Shown one piece after another: positions 35,237 through 44,199 of a stretch of DNA of 64,000 nucleotides. Every line of letters begins with the position of its first letter. Positions within the stretch are counted from its first letter, which is position 1. Source of the DNA: Pseudomonas putida (lineage in GTDB: Bacteria > Pseudomonadota > Gammaproteobacteria > Pseudomonadales > Pseudomonadaceae); the NCBI RefSeq assembly GCF_028682395.1, contig NZ_JANHLC010000006.1:1-64000 (forward strand), given 5' to 3'. The notes beneath the pieces were generated by a model, which saw only the letters and a program-made list of their open reading frames with translations, made no database searches and was not told the origin of the DNA. The position numbers and the translations under genes are program-made.

Positions 35237-36178
35237 ATGAACCCTCAAGCCCTGTCCACCCTGCATGCTCATCTGTTGTCTGCCCTGGCAGCCGCCCCCG
35301 ACGAAACCCGCCGGCTGTTCCATGGTCGCGGTCGGCGCTGGCCCGGACTGGAGCAACTGACGGTCGACTGGCTGCAGGGCGTCGTGCTGGTGACGCTGTT
35401 CAAGGAGCCCGAGCCGCAGCAGTTGGACGCGCTCAAACAGCGGTTGCTCGAACTGCCACAATCGCCTGCCTGGCAAGCCCGCGGCGCCCACACCCTGGTG
35501 CTGCAATTGCGCTACCTGCCCAATAGCCCGGTGGAATGGCTGCACGGCGAACCCATCGAGGAATGGACCCTGACCGAAGGTGGCCTACGTTATCTGGTCG
35601 ACCTGGGGCAGAAGCAGAACAACGGCCTGTTCCTCGATATGCGTTACGGCCGCGACTGGGTCCGGGCCAATGCCGAAGGCAAGCGCGTGCTGAACCTGTT
35701 CGCCTACACCTGCGGCTTCTCGGTGGCGGCGATTGCCGGTGGCGCCCGCCATGTGGTCAACCTGGATATGTCGCGCGCCGCGCTCAATCGCGGTCGCGAC
35801 AACCATCGCCTCAATGGCCATGACCTGAGCCGGGTCGGCTTTCTCGGCCATGACCTGTTCAAGTCCTGGAGCAAGGTCAAGAGCGGCGGCCCCTACGACC
35901 TGGTGATCATCGACCCGCCGTCGTTCCAGAAAGGCAGTTTCCTGCTGACCAAGGATTACCAACGCGTGCTGCGCCGCCTGCCGGAGTTGCTCAGCGAACA
36001 GGGAACGGTACTGGCCTGCATGAATGACCCGGCCATGGGCCCGCAATTTCTGATCGAAGGCGTCACCCGTGAAGCTCCCGGTCTGCGTTTCGAACAACGC
36101 CTGGACAACCCGCCGGAGTTCGCCGATATCGACTCGCAAAGCGGGCTCAAAGCCTTGGTTTTCCGCCAGGGACACTGA
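35237..36178 (+). CDS. class I SAM-dependent methyltransferase (RlmI/RlmK-like)
   Basis: A 313-residue methyltransferase of the rRNA large-subunit type. The segment GQKQNNGLFLDMRYGRDWV precedes motif I VLNLFAYTCGFSVAAIAGGA near residue 155, as in RlmI and RlmK(L). DPPSF near residue 225 is the (D/N)PPxx catalytic motif. A full PUA domain is absent. Target likely rRNA but not shown. Confidence 0.82.
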   Translation: MNPQALSTLHAHLLSALAAAPDETRRLFHGRGRRWPGLEQLTVDWLQGVVLVTLFKEPEPQQLDALKQRLLELPQSPAWQARGAHTLVLQLRYLPNSPVEWLHGEPIEEWTLTEGGLRYLVDLGQKQNNGLFLDMRYGRDWVRANAEGKRVLNLFAYTCGFSVAAIAGGARHVVNLDMSRAALNRGRDNHRLNGHDLSRVGFLGHDLFKSWSKVKSGGPYDLVIIDPPSFQKGSFLLTKDYQRVLRRLPELLSEQGTVLACMNDPAMGPQFLIEGVTREAPGLRFEQRLDNPPEFADIDSQSGLKALVFRQGH

Positions 36179-36181
36179 GCC

Positions 36182-37084
36182 CTAGTCGGAAAACAGCTCG
36201 AACATCAGCTGGCGCAGCCAGCGATTGGCCGGGTCCTTGTGGTACTTGCCGTGCCAGAACAGGTTGATCGCAATCTGCGGCAACACCACCGGATGGGGCA
36301 GCGTGGCAAGGCGGAACGGTTCTTCGCAGCAGGCGGCAAACCGTTCCGGCACGGTGGCCAGCAAATCGGTGCGCTGCAGGATATGCCCGACCGCGACAAA
36401 GTGCGGCACCTCCAGGCGCACCGCCCGCTCGATACCCTCGCGCGCCATATGCGCATCCACCTCGCCGTGGCCGGTATTGGCCGATACCACCCGCACATGC
36501 CCATAGGCCAGGAAACGCTCCAGGGTCAGCGGCTCGCGCGTGGCCGGATGGTCCGCCCGGCACAGGCAGACATACCGATGATGGAACAGGCGCCGCTGGA
36601 AGAATCCAGCCTGCAAATGCGGGAGCAAACCGACCGCCAGATCGACCGTGCCGTTCTGCAGGTCTTCGCGCAGGCTCATGGGGTTGTCGCGCACCGTGCT
36701 GATCACGCACTTGGGCGCCAGCCTGGCCAGGGCATCCATCAACCGTGGAGTGAAGTAGATTTCGCCGATATCGGTCATCGCCAGGGTAAAGGTCCGCTCG
36801 CTGGTCAGCGGGTCGAACGCGTCCTCGCGGTTCAAGGCCTCGCGCAGCGTTTGCAGGGCCAGGGCCACCGGCTCGGCCAGTTGCTCGGCATAGGGCGTGG
36901 GGGCCATGCCCTGGTAGGTGCGCACAAACAGCTCGTCCTGCAGGGCCAGGCGCAGGCGCTTGAGCGCATTGCTCACTGCCGGCTGGGTCAGGCCCAGGCT
37001 CTCGGCCGCCGCCGAGACTTTGCGCTCGCGCAGCAACTGGTTGAACACCACCAAAAGATTCAGATCCAGATCACGCAGTTCCAT
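36182..37084 (-). CDS. nahR: NahR-like LysR regulator of salicylate degradation
   Basis: A 300-residue LysR-type activator, the same length as NahR. The N-terminal winged helix reads MELRDLDLNLLVVFNQLL and LTQPAVSNALKRLR. The effector domain carries FDPLTSERTFTLAMTDIGEIY, NGTVDLAVGLLPHLQ and GHILQRTDLLATVPER, all very close to NahR of plasmid NAH7, which senses salicylate. It is divergent from the nahG-like gene it probably controls. The ATG at 37084 is chosen over one at 37129. Confidence 0.9.
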   Translation of the reverse strand: MELRDLDLNLLVVFNQLLRERKVSAAAESLGLTQPAVSNALKRLRLALQDELFVRTYQGMAPTPYAEQLAEPVALALQTLREALNREDAFDPLTSERTFTLAMTDIGEIYFTPRLMDALARLAPKCVISTVRDNPMSLREDLQNGTVDLAVGLLPHLQAGFFQRRLFHHRYVCLCRADHPATREPLTLERFLAYGHVRVVSANTGHGEVDAHMAREGIERAVRLEVPHFVAVGHILQRTDLLATVPERFAACCEEPFRLATLPHPVVLPQIAINLFWHGKYHKDPANRWLRQLMFELFSD

Positions 37085-37128
37085 GGGCTTCCCGGGGCAT
37101 GTGTGCTCAAGCGTTCGATTACCGAGCA

Positions 37129-37147
37129 TTATTCAGAACGGTAATAA
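37129..37147. promoter_or_regulatory. probable NahR binding site
   Basis: TTATTCAGAACGGTAATAA has TTAT(T)/(A)ATAA arms and resembles the NahR site pattern ATTCA-N6-TGAT in its left half. It lies about 100 bp upstream of the hydroxylase start in the divergent gap. The match is partial. Confidence 0.5.
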
Positions 37148-37236
37148 CTTGTATGGCTGACAGCGCATTTATTAATAGTACTGGAGCCGCGATGATCGGT
37201 CGCACACAAAATCAAGAAGCGACCACAGGTAGCCTT

Positions 37237-38526
37237 ATGAATTCTCCCTTGCGTATCGGCATTGTCGGCGGCGGTATTTCCGGCATCGCCCTGGCCCTCG
37301 ATCTCTGCCGCCATGCCCATCTCGACGTCCAATTGTTTGAATCCGCCCCGGCCTTTGGCGAGGTCGGGGCCGGCGTGTCCTTTGGCGCCAACGCGGTACG
37401 GGCCCTGGCGGGGCTGGGCCTGGGCGAACCCTATGGGCAGATCGCCGACCGCACACCCGCACCCTGGCAGGATGTCTGGTTCGAGTGGCGCCTGGGTGAG
37501 CAGGCGCAATACCTGGGCGCCAGCGTCGCGCCCGGGGTCGGCCAGTCATCGGTACACCGGGCCGACTTTCTCGACGCGCTGGCCAGCCGCCTGCCGCCGG
37601 GAATCGCCCGTTTCAACAAGCGCGCCAGCCATGTTGAGCAACAGGCCGCAGAGGCCCGGGTCGTGTTTACCGACGGTACGGACTATCGCTGCGACCTGCT
37701 GATTGGCGCCGACGGCATCAAGTCGGCCTTGCGCGGCCAGGTGCTGGCCGGGATCGGCGCCGCGCCCGCCGCTCCGCGCTACAGCGGCACCTGCGCCTAT
37801 CGCGGGATGATCGATAGCCAGCAGTTGCGCGAGGCTTACCGTGCTCAGGGCGTGGATGAGCATCTGGTGGATGTCCCGCAGATGTACCTGGGACTGGACC
37901 GCCATATCCTCACTTTCCCGGTCAAGCAGGGCCGGTTGATCAATGTGGTCGCCTTCGTGTCCAAACGCAGCGACGCCGAACCGCTCTGGCCGGCAGATGC
38001 GCCCTGGGTCCGCGAGACCAGCCAGAGCGAGATGCTCGAGGCTTTTGCCGGCTGGGGCGCGGCCGCGCGCATTCTCCTCGAATGCATCCCCGCCCCGACC
38101 TATTGGGCGCTGCACGACCTGGCCGAGCTGCCGGGCTATGTCCATGGCCGCGTGGCCCTGATCGGCGATGCCGCCCACGCCATGCTGCCGCACCAGGGCG
38201 CGGGGGCCGGCCAGGGCCTGGAAGACGCCTGGTTCCTCGCCCGCCTGCTGGGCGACCCGCGCCTGGAGCGCACGCACCTGGACACCTTGCTCAAGGCTTA
38301 CGACAGCCTGCGTCGCCCCCGCGCCTGCCGCGTGCAGCGCACCTCCCGCGAAGCCGGTGATCTGTATGAACTGCGCGCCCCGCAGGTCAGCGCCGACGAG
38401 CAGGCCCTGGCCACCACCCTGGAAAGCCGTTTCGACTGGCTGTGGCAGCACGATCTGGAAGCCGATATCGCCCAGGCCCGCACGCAACTGGGCTGGCACA
38501 CCGCGCACGCACTGACGAGCCACTGA
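37237..38526 (+). CDS. nahG: salicylate 1-monooxygenase (salicylate hydroxylase)
   Basis: A 429-residue FAD-dependent hydroxylase converting salicylate to catechol with NADH and O2. The FAD site is GIVGGGISGIALAL near residue 8. The blocks FGEVGAGVSFGANAVRAL, VGQSSVHRADFLDAL, TCAYRGMIDS and IGDAAHAMLPHQGAGAGQGLED match NahG closely across the length. AGGT precedes the ATG at 37237. It is divergent from nahR and followed by an aromatic-acid carrier, so salicylate uptake and use are grouped. No catechol dioxygenase is in the window. Confidence 0.92.
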   Translation: MNSPLRIGIVGGGISGIALALDLCRHAHLDVQLFESAPAFGEVGAGVSFGANAVRALAGLGLGEPYGQIADRTPAPWQDVWFEWRLGEQAQYLGASVAPGVGQSSVHRADFLDALASRLPPGIARFNKRASHVEQQAAEARVVFTDGTDYRCDLLIGADGIKSALRGQVLAGIGAAPAAPRYSGTCAYRGMIDSQQLREAYRAQGVDEHLVDVPQMYLGLDRHILTFPVKQGRLINVVAFVSKRSDAEPLWPADAPWVRETSQSEMLEAFAGWGAAARILLECIPAPTYWALHDLAELPGYVHGRVALIGDAAHAMLPHQGAGAGQGLEDAWFLARLLGDPRLERTHLDTLLKAYDSLRRPRACRVQRTSREAGDLYELRAPQVSADEQALATTLESRFDWLWQHDLEADIAQARTQLGWHTAHALTSH

Positions 38527-38593
38527 CACACAGTGGCCGTATGACCGGGGCCCCGAGCCCCGGCTCTATAACAACGATAAGAAGAGCCATGCC

Positions 38594-39922
38594 ATGCGAA
38601 CTATCGACGTCAACGCCCTGATCGACGGGGCGCGCTTCAATTCCTTCCACGGACGCCTGCTGTTCTGGTGTGCGCTGATCATTGTATTCGACGGCTATGA
38701 CCTGGTGATCTACGGCGTGGTCCTGCCCGCGCTGATGCAGGACTGGGGCCTGAGTGCCGTCGAGGCCGGTTTTCTCGGCAGTTGTGCATTGTTTGGCATG
38801 ATGCTCGGGGCGCTGTTTTTCGGCCCGCTGTCAGACCGCATCGGCCGCCGCAAGACCATCATGACCTGCGTGATCCTGTTCAGCGGCTTTACCGTGATCA
38901 ACGCCTTTGCGCGCACCCCGACCGAGTTCGCCCTCTGCCGCTTCATTGCCGGCTTGGGGATTGGCGGGGTGATGCCCAACGTGGTCGCGCTGATGAATGA
39001 GTACGCCCCGAAGAAAATCCGCAGCACCCTCGTGGCACTGATGTTCAGCGGCTACTCCATCGGCGGCATGCTCTCGGCGGGCCTGGGTATGTTGCTGATC
39101 CCGCACTGGGGCTGGCAATCGGTGTTTCTGGTCGCGGCCATCCCGTTGCTGGTGTTGCCGTTTTTGGTCCGCCAATTACCCGAATCGTTGAACTTCCTGC
39201 TGCGCAGCGGCCAAAGCGCGCAAGCCCAGAGGCTGTTGCAATGCGCCAGCGGCGCCTATCAACCTCTGGCAGAGGATAACCTGAGCCTGGCGCAAGGGCA
39301 CCGGCAGCCGGTGTCCATCTTGCAACTGCTGCAGGAGGGTCGCCGGCTGCCGACCCTGATGCTCTGGTTGGCGTTTTTCTGCTGCCTGCTGATGGTCTAC
39401 GCCTTGAGCTCCTGGCTGCCCAAGCTGATGAACAGCGCCGGCTACGGATTGAACTCCAGCCTGGCGTTTTTGCTGGTGCTCAATTTCGGCGCGATCTTTG
39501 GCGCGATTGGCGGTGGCTGGTTAGGTGATCGAATCGGGTTGTCGCGCGTGTTGCTGGCATTCTTTGCCCTGGGCGCCTTATCCCTAAGCCTGCTGGCGCT
39601 GCAATCGCCACTGTGGGTGCTCTATGGGCTGATCGCGATTGCCGGCGCCAGCACCATTGGCACGCAAATCCTTGCCAATGCCTGTGCCGTGCAGTTCTAC
39701 CCCGCGCACATCCGCTCGACGGGCCTGGGCTGGGCCATGGGGATTGGTCGAATCGGCGCGATTATCGGCCCGTTGCTCGGCGGGGCGTTGCAGGCGGCCC
39801 ATCTACCGTTGCAAGTCAGTTTTCTGGCCTTTGCCGCGCCGGGCCTCATCGGGGTGCTGGCGATGCTGGTGTTTATCGGGGCCCGGCCAGCCCAACCAGC
39901 ACTGGCCCCACGGATCGTCTAG
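38594..39922 (+). CDS. MFS aromatic-acid:H+ symporter, probably salicylate uptake
   Basis: A 442-residue major-facilitator carrier with about twelve membrane segments. The DGYDLVIYGVVLPAL motif in helix 1 and GPLSDRIGRRKTIM between helices 2 and 3 are signatures of the aromatic acid/H+ symport (PcaK/BenK) family. It lies 67 bp after nahG in the same direction, pointing to salicylate as substrate. This is inference from context. Confidence 0.87.
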   Translation: MRTIDVNALIDGARFNSFHGRLLFWCALIIVFDGYDLVIYGVVLPALMQDWGLSAVEAGFLGSCALFGMMLGALFFGPLSDRIGRRKTIMTCVILFSGFTVINAFARTPTEFALCRFIAGLGIGGVMPNVVALMNEYAPKKIRSTLVALMFSGYSIGGMLSAGLGMLLIPHWGWQSVFLVAAIPLLVLPFLVRQLPESLNFLLRSGQSAQAQRLLQCASGAYQPLAEDNLSLAQGHRQPVSILQLLQEGRRLPTLMLWLAFFCCLLMVYALSSWLPKLMNSAGYGLNSSLAFLLVLNFGAIFGAIGGGWLGDRIGLSRVLLAFFALGALSLSLLALQSPLWVLYGLIAIAGASTIGTQILANACAVQFYPAHIRSTGLGWAMGIGRIGAIIGPLLGGALQAAHLPLQVSFLAFAAPGLIGVLAMLVFIGARPAQPALAPRIV

Positions 39923-39960
39923 ACCGGTGGAACAAACCCGGGCGTCGCGCGTGGCGCCCC

Positions 39961-40857
39961 TCAGTTCTGCGTCAGGTAACTCACTAACTGCCGGCCATGG
40001 GAACTCAGGGTTTCCCAGCCACGAAAACACACCCGCAGCTCAAGGGCGGCCCAGCGCTCCTCAAGCGCCAACCAGCGCACGGGCAGCTCTTGCATCAGGC
40101 GCTGGGCCAGGGTCTCGGGCAGCACGGCAATCCCGGCATGTTGGGCCACCAGTTGGGCGATCGCTTCGAAACTCGGCGCACGCACGCGAACCTTGAGGGG
40201 CATGGCGAGGTTGATCGCCAGCTCTTCGATAAAGCGTTGCATCGCACGCTCGGCCGGTAGGCACACAAAGGCAAAGCCCAGCGCATCGCTCAGGCGCAGC
40301 GCCTCGCGCAACGCGGCCCGCGCCACCAGCAGGTGATCGGCCGGTACCAGCAGGACCAGCCGCTCGGTGCGAAACGGCAACGACACCACGCCTTCGTCGA
40401 CCAGGTTGCCGTCGTACACGCCGATCTCACACTCACCGGCCAGGACCAAGCGCACCACCTCCACACTTTTGTGCTCCACCAGTTGCAGGTCGACTTCGGG
40501 GTAGTCACTCAAGAATGGACCCAGCACCGCCGGCAAGAACGTGCTGTTGGTCACCGTGGACGCCGCCAGGTGCAGATTGATTCGGCGCTGACCGGCCAGT
40601 TCCTTCAGGGTGTCCTGTAATTTCCCGGTTTCGGCGAGTACGCCACGTGCCGCTTCCAGCACCAGACGGCCGGCCGGTGTCAGCTGCATGCCATCGGCAT
40701 GGCGGATAAACAGGGTCAGACCACTGCGTTCCTCGAACTGGCGCAGACGCGTACTGGCAGCGGAAATGGCCACCGGGAAAGTCGCCGCCGCCTTGCTGAG
40801 GCTGCCTTTGGCGGCAATCGCATTCAGCAGGCGCAGGTCTTGTAGATCGAAGTGCAC
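39961..40857 (-). CDS. LysR family transcriptional regulator
   Basis: A 298-residue LysR-type regulator. The N-terminus reads FDLQDLRLLNAIAAKGSLSKAAATFPVAISAASTRLRQFEER. The GTG at 40857 is preferred: GGAG lies seven bases upstream, and the longer frame from 40908 adds an unlikely leader. The effector domain is typical (LLVPADHLLVAR, QLVAQHAGIAVLPE). It is divergent from the EamA transporter, its probable target. Confidence 0.88.
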   Translation of the reverse strand: MHFDLQDLRLLNAIAAKGSLSKAAATFPVAISAASTRLRQFEERSGLTLFIRHADGMQLTPAGRLVLEAARGVLAETGKLQDTLKELAGQRRINLHLAASTVTNSTFLPAVLGPFLSDYPEVDLQLVEHKSVEVVRLVLAGECEIGVYDGNLVDEGVVSLPFRTERLVLLVPADHLLVARAALREALRLSDALGFAFVCLPAERAMQRFIEELAINLAMPLKVRVRAPSFEAIAQLVAQHAGIAVLPETLAQRLMQELPVRWLALEERWAALELRVCFRGWETLSSHGRQLVSYLTQN

Positions 40858-40957
40858 AGGGCTTCTCCAATTCAGAAAGCCATATTCGTGAAAAAGCGAT
40901 TCTAGCAAATGGGCGTTCTACTCAGAATAAGGGACTTCCCTCCCTCGGCGCACTGTC

Positions 40958-41914
40958 ATGACTCCTTTGCCTGCACTTATGCAACGTTACATTCACAACG
41001 GTAGTTTGTTTGCAGTATTGGCGGCCTTGGGTTTCAGCTTTAAAGCGATCTTCGTCAAGCTCTCCTATGCCGCCGGTCCGGTGGACGCGATCACGCTTCT
41101 GGCCTTGCGAATGGCCTTGTCATTGCCGATGTTCCTCTGGCTGGTGTGGTTCAGTCGCCGGCAGGCGAGCAGCGCGCTGACCCTAGGCGACGGAATCCGG
41201 GTACTGCTGCTCGGCTTGTTCGGTTACTACCTGGCCAGCCTGTTCGACTTCTACGGCCTGCAATACATCAGCGCGGGGCTGGAGCGAATGATCCTGTTTA
41301 TCTATCCGACCCTGGTGCTGATCTTCCAGGCCATCGCCCTGCGCGAACGGCCCTCCTCGCGGACCTTCGCCGCCATGGGTATCTGCTACCTGGGGCTGGG
41401 CATCGCCTTCGCCCACGATGTCAGCGTATCGGGCATGGGCAGTCAGGTAATTCTCGGCTCGTTGTGGGTATTTGCCAGTGCAGTGACCTACGCGCTGTAT
41501 TACTCAGGCACCGGGATAATGCTCAAGCGCATGGGCTCGATGCGCCTGGCCGGGCTGGCCGGCACGGCCTCTTCCATCATGGTGCTGGGGCATTACCTGC
41601 TACAGGCGGACACCACGCCACTGAACCAGTTGCCTGCGGCGATCTGGCTCAATGCCGGGCTGATGGCCGTGTTTTCCACGGTGCTGCCGATCTACTGGGT
41701 CGCCCTGGCCATCTCGCGCATGGGGGCCACGCAGACCGCGGCGGTGGGGAACCTGGGGCCAGTGCTGACGCTCCTGGCCTCATGGTTGTTGCTTAACGAA
41801 GCGATCACCCTGTACCAGATCGTGGGCCTGGCGCTCGTGCTGTTTGGGGTCTCGCGGTTGAAGCCGGGCAACGCGGTGGCGGTGCCAGCCTGCGGCAAGG
41901 ACGCGCCGGCCTGA
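40958..41914 (+). CDS. EamA/DMT family transporter
   Basis: A 318-residue inner-membrane transporter with ten hydrophobic segments in two EamA repeats (about 20-150 and 165-300). ALGFSFKAIFVKL in helix 1 and GLERMILFIYPTLVLIFQAI near residue 108 are typical. It is divergent from the LysR gene. Substrate unknown. An inverted repeat at 41940-41970 probably ends its transcript. Confidence 0.88.
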   Translation: MTPLPALMQRYIHNGSLFAVLAALGFSFKAIFVKLSYAAGPVDAITLLALRMALSLPMFLWLVWFSRRQASSALTLGDGIRVLLLGLFGYYLASLFDFYGLQYISAGLERMILFIYPTLVLIFQAIALRERPSSRTFAAMGICYLGLGIAFAHDVSVSGMGSQVILGSLWVFASAVTYALYYSGTGIMLKRMGSMRLAGLAGTASSIMVLGHYLLQADTTPLNQLPAAIWLNAGLMAVFSTVLPIYWVALAISRMGATQTAAVGNLGPVLTLLASWLLLNEAITLYQIVGLALVLFGVSRLKPGNAVAVPACGKDAPA

Positions 41915-41939
41915 CGCGCTCACCTCGCCCCCACCAGCG

Positions 41940-41970
41940 CCTGGATCTCCCCGACCGATAAGGATCCAGG
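41940..41970. terminator. inverted repeat after the EamA gene
   Basis: Arms CCTGGATC (41940-41947) and GATCCAGG (41963-41970), followed by a second short hairpin ACGGGAA/TTCCCGT at 41974-41989. The remaining gap to 42180 holds no supported gene. Confidence 0.5.
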
Positions 41971-42180
41971 CCTACGGGAACTTTCCCGTTCAATCGGCCC
42001 TTTCGTCATTGAACTTCCACCCCATCGTTATTAGTATCCCGCCCGCCGATACAGCGCCCTCGCTCGACGTGAGCTCGATAAATAAAACGGCCTGCATCAG
42101 CCACCGCCCCCCTTCAACACCCACCCGCCGTGGCGGGCCGACGCCTTGGTGTCACTCGCCAATTAAAAGGATTTATTGCG

Positions 42181-42789
42181 TTGAGAACACTCTTCAGGGC
42201 CTGTGCCCTTTTGGCCACGCTGTCGATGACCGGCTGCGTCTCCTATAACATCAGCGGTCCTCTGGGCGCCCCGCCCCACAAGGCCGCCATCAGCAGCCCA
42301 CGCACCGCGCAGATCGCCGATGTGCTGATCACGGCACCCGACATCAACGACGCCACGCGGGTCGCCATCAGCCGCTCGCTGACCTTGCAGCTCAACCAGT
42401 ACGTCCAGAGCGCTGGCTACTTCAAGCAGCTCAGCCAGTACCCGACTCCCCTGGCCGAGAACGATGTACAGCTCAGGTTCAACCTGACCTCCCTCCAGGG
42501 TCATCGCGGCCCGCATCCCGCTTACGTCCCCGGGGCACTGCTGACTCTGACCCTGTGGATCTGGCTCAACGGGCCCATCTACGTGGACCGCTTCGATGTG
42601 GCCGGCGACCTGGTCATTGTCGACCGTGACGGCAAGGCACTGGCCAGTGCCAAAAAGCAGATCAAGTTCGAACACAATGTCGGCCTCTATGGCCGCGAAT
42701 ACTGGGCCCCCAGCATGGGCGCCAAGCAACTGACCGAACTGGTTTCACAGCTGCTCGATACCGCCACAGCCAACCTGGCCAAACCCTGA
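42181..42789 (+). CDS. predicted lipoprotein
   Basis: About 202 residues if started at TTG 42181, which is preceded by AAAAGGA at a somewhat long distance. The leader LRTLFRACALLATLSMTGC ends in lipobox SMTGC. The mature part is mixed alpha/beta with no domain I recognise; it contains YFKQLSQYPTPLAENDVQLRF and a hydrophobic stretch ALLTLTLWIWL. It is 16 bp upstream of a second lipoprotein gene; both begin with a Cys-Val-Ser-Tyr after the lipobox, so they form an operon of related envelope proteins. Confidence 0.7.
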   Translation: MRTLFRACALLATLSMTGCVSYNISGPLGAPPHKAAISSPRTAQIADVLITAPDINDATRVAISRSLTLQLNQYVQSAGYFKQLSQYPTPLAENDVQLRFNLTSLQGHRGPHPAYVPGALLTLTLWIWLNGPIYVDRFDVAGDLVIVDRDGKALASAKKQIKFEHNVGLYGREYWAPSMGAKQLTELVSQLLDTATANLAKP

Positions 42790-42805
42790 GATCAAGGAGC
42801 GTCAC

Positions 42806-43393
42806 ATGTTGAGTTCAATCAAGCACAGCCTTGTGCTGGCGGTTGTCTTGCTGAGCGGCTGCGTGTCCTACTCGCAACACGAACTGCCCCCGGTGCAAAC
42901 CTGGCCGCCAACCGCTGATGCAACGCAGCAAAAGCCCAGCGTATTTGTGCGCAGCACTGCGCTGAGTCAGGTTAACGGCGGGCCGGCCCAAGCCGCCGGC
43001 GGTGCCCCGGCAGCGGCATGGGAAACGGCGGTAGCCGATACATTCCGCCAATCCGGGCGCTTTGAGCGGGTCAGCCTCGACAAGGTCGCTTCGGACCTCT
43101 ATGTCGAAACCACCCTGTACAACAACGAGCAGTTCAGCATGGCCTCGGCCATCATTACCGGCGCGACGCTCTTCATCATCCCCTCCACAGCGAAAAACAC
43201 CTTCACTCTGGAAACCGTGTTCAAGGACAAGGAAGGTAAGGAGCTGGGACGTATCCGCAAAAGCGAATCCGTGCGGACCTGGATGCAGTTGGTGCTGATC
43301 GTCGCCATCCCCTTCCAGCAAGACACCCGAGAGGTGGTACAGGCTTTGACACGCAGTACCCTGGAGGAAGCGGTGCAGCGGCGCCTGCTCTAA
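42806..43393 (+). CDS. predicted lipoprotein
   Basis: A 195-residue protein with leader MLSSIKHSLVLAVVLLSGC and lipobox LLSGC. The mature part contains WETAVADTFRQSGRFERVSL and a hydrophobic stretch SAIITGATLFIIP; the pattern of a short solute-binding-like fold with a membrane-associating hairpin recalls the upstream lipoprotein. AAGGAGC precedes the ATG. Function unknown; it forms an operon with the preceding gene. Confidence 0.75.
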   Translation: MLSSIKHSLVLAVVLLSGCVSYSQHELPPVQTWPPTADATQQKPSVFVRSTALSQVNGGPAQAAGGAPAAAWETAVADTFRQSGRFERVSLDKVASDLYVETTLYNNEQFSMASAIITGATLFIIPSTAKNTFTLETVFKDKEGKELGRIRKSESVRTWMQLVLIVAIPFQQDTREVVQALTRSTLEEAVQRRLL

Positions 43394-43425
43394 CCTACCC
43401 GCAGGAGGGTTGTCCCACGGACGCG

Positions 43426-43451
43426 TTGGCGGGTACGTTGCGACCCGCCAA
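43426..43451. terminator. perfect 9-bp-arm hairpin after the lipoprotein operon
   Basis: Arms TTGGCGGGT (43426-43434) and ACCCGCCAA (43443-43451) with an 8-base loop; no T-run. Confidence 0.5.
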
Positions 43452-43639
43452 CACAGCCGTCTTCAACCCTTTGCCCCGGCGGCCATGGGCATGGCCGCAG
43501 CGCCAGTGTCGAACAAGATCATCCGCCCCCTTCCAGCCGATCAGCCAGGCCATCCGTTCGGCCACAGTGATCGAAGCCCCTCGCCGTTGCGCACAGTAAA
43601 CAACCCAGACCAGCAGATACACCGATGGAGCCTGATGAT

Positions 43640-43658
43640 TGATATGAGAATCGTTATC
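43640..43658. promoter_or_regulatory. Fur-box-like site upstream of the second FecI gene
   Basis: The 19-mer ending AATCGTTATC matches the Fur consensus at 13 of 19 positions by my count, with 9 of 10 in the right half. It is 35-50 bp upstream of the sigma factor start. Confidence 0.65.
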
Positions 43659-43692
43659 AATTATCTTTCGCGCTTCTTTCGGGAGGCTGTCC

Positions 43693-44199
43693 GTGAACAA
43701 CGATCGTCTGGGTCTTCTCTACGCTGAGCACAATGGGTGGCTCAAGGGCTGGTTGTACCGCCGTCTTGGCTGTACCAGCCAGGCCGCCGACCTGGCGCAG
43801 GACACCTTCGTACGCCTGCTGCAGGCTCAACGCAAGGCGGGTGAAAACCTCAGCCTGCAGCGCCCACGCGCGTATCTGGCCACGGTTGGGCGGCGCCTGG
43901 TATACGACCATTTCCGCCGCCAGTCCCTGGAACAGACCTATCTGGAGATGCTGGCGCTGATGCCGGAGGGGTTGGCGCTGTCCCCCCAGGAGCAATGGCA
44001 GATGCATGAGACGCTGCTGGCGCTGGACGCGCTGCTCGACAGTCTCAAGCCGATGGCCCGCACGGTGTTTCTGCTGTCCCAGCTCGAGGGCCGCAACTAC
44101 GCGCAAATCGCCCGGCAACAGGGCATCAGCGAACGGACCGTCAAGCGCCACATGGCCCTCGCCTTCGAAGCCATCATCCTGTTCGAGGGGCAACTGTGA
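43693..44199 (+). CDS. FecI-like ECF sigma factor
   Basis: A 168-residue ECF sigma factor. Region 2: TSQAADLAQDTFVRLLQAQ and RAYLATVGRRLVYDHFRRQSLEQ. Region 4: LKPMARTVFLLSQLEGRNYAQIARQQGISERTVKRHMALAF. GTG start. Its stop overlaps the GTG start of the FecR gene by 4 bp, showing translational coupling. It sits behind a Fur-like box and before an STN receptor. Confidence 0.93.
   Translation: MNNDRLGLLYAEHNGWLKGWLYRRLGCTSQAADLAQDTFVRLLQAQRKAGENLSLQRPRAYLATVGRRLVYDHFRRQSLEQTYLEMLALMPEGLALSPQEQWQMHETLLALDALLDSLKPMARTVFLLSQLEGRNYAQIARQQGISERTVKRHMALAFEAIILFEGQL

Larger units (their letters stand above)
43394..43692. other. gap between lipoprotein operon and FecI gene
   Basis: It holds the hairpin at 43426-43451 and the Fur-like box at 43640-43658. 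I see no convincing gene in it. Confidence 0.5.
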
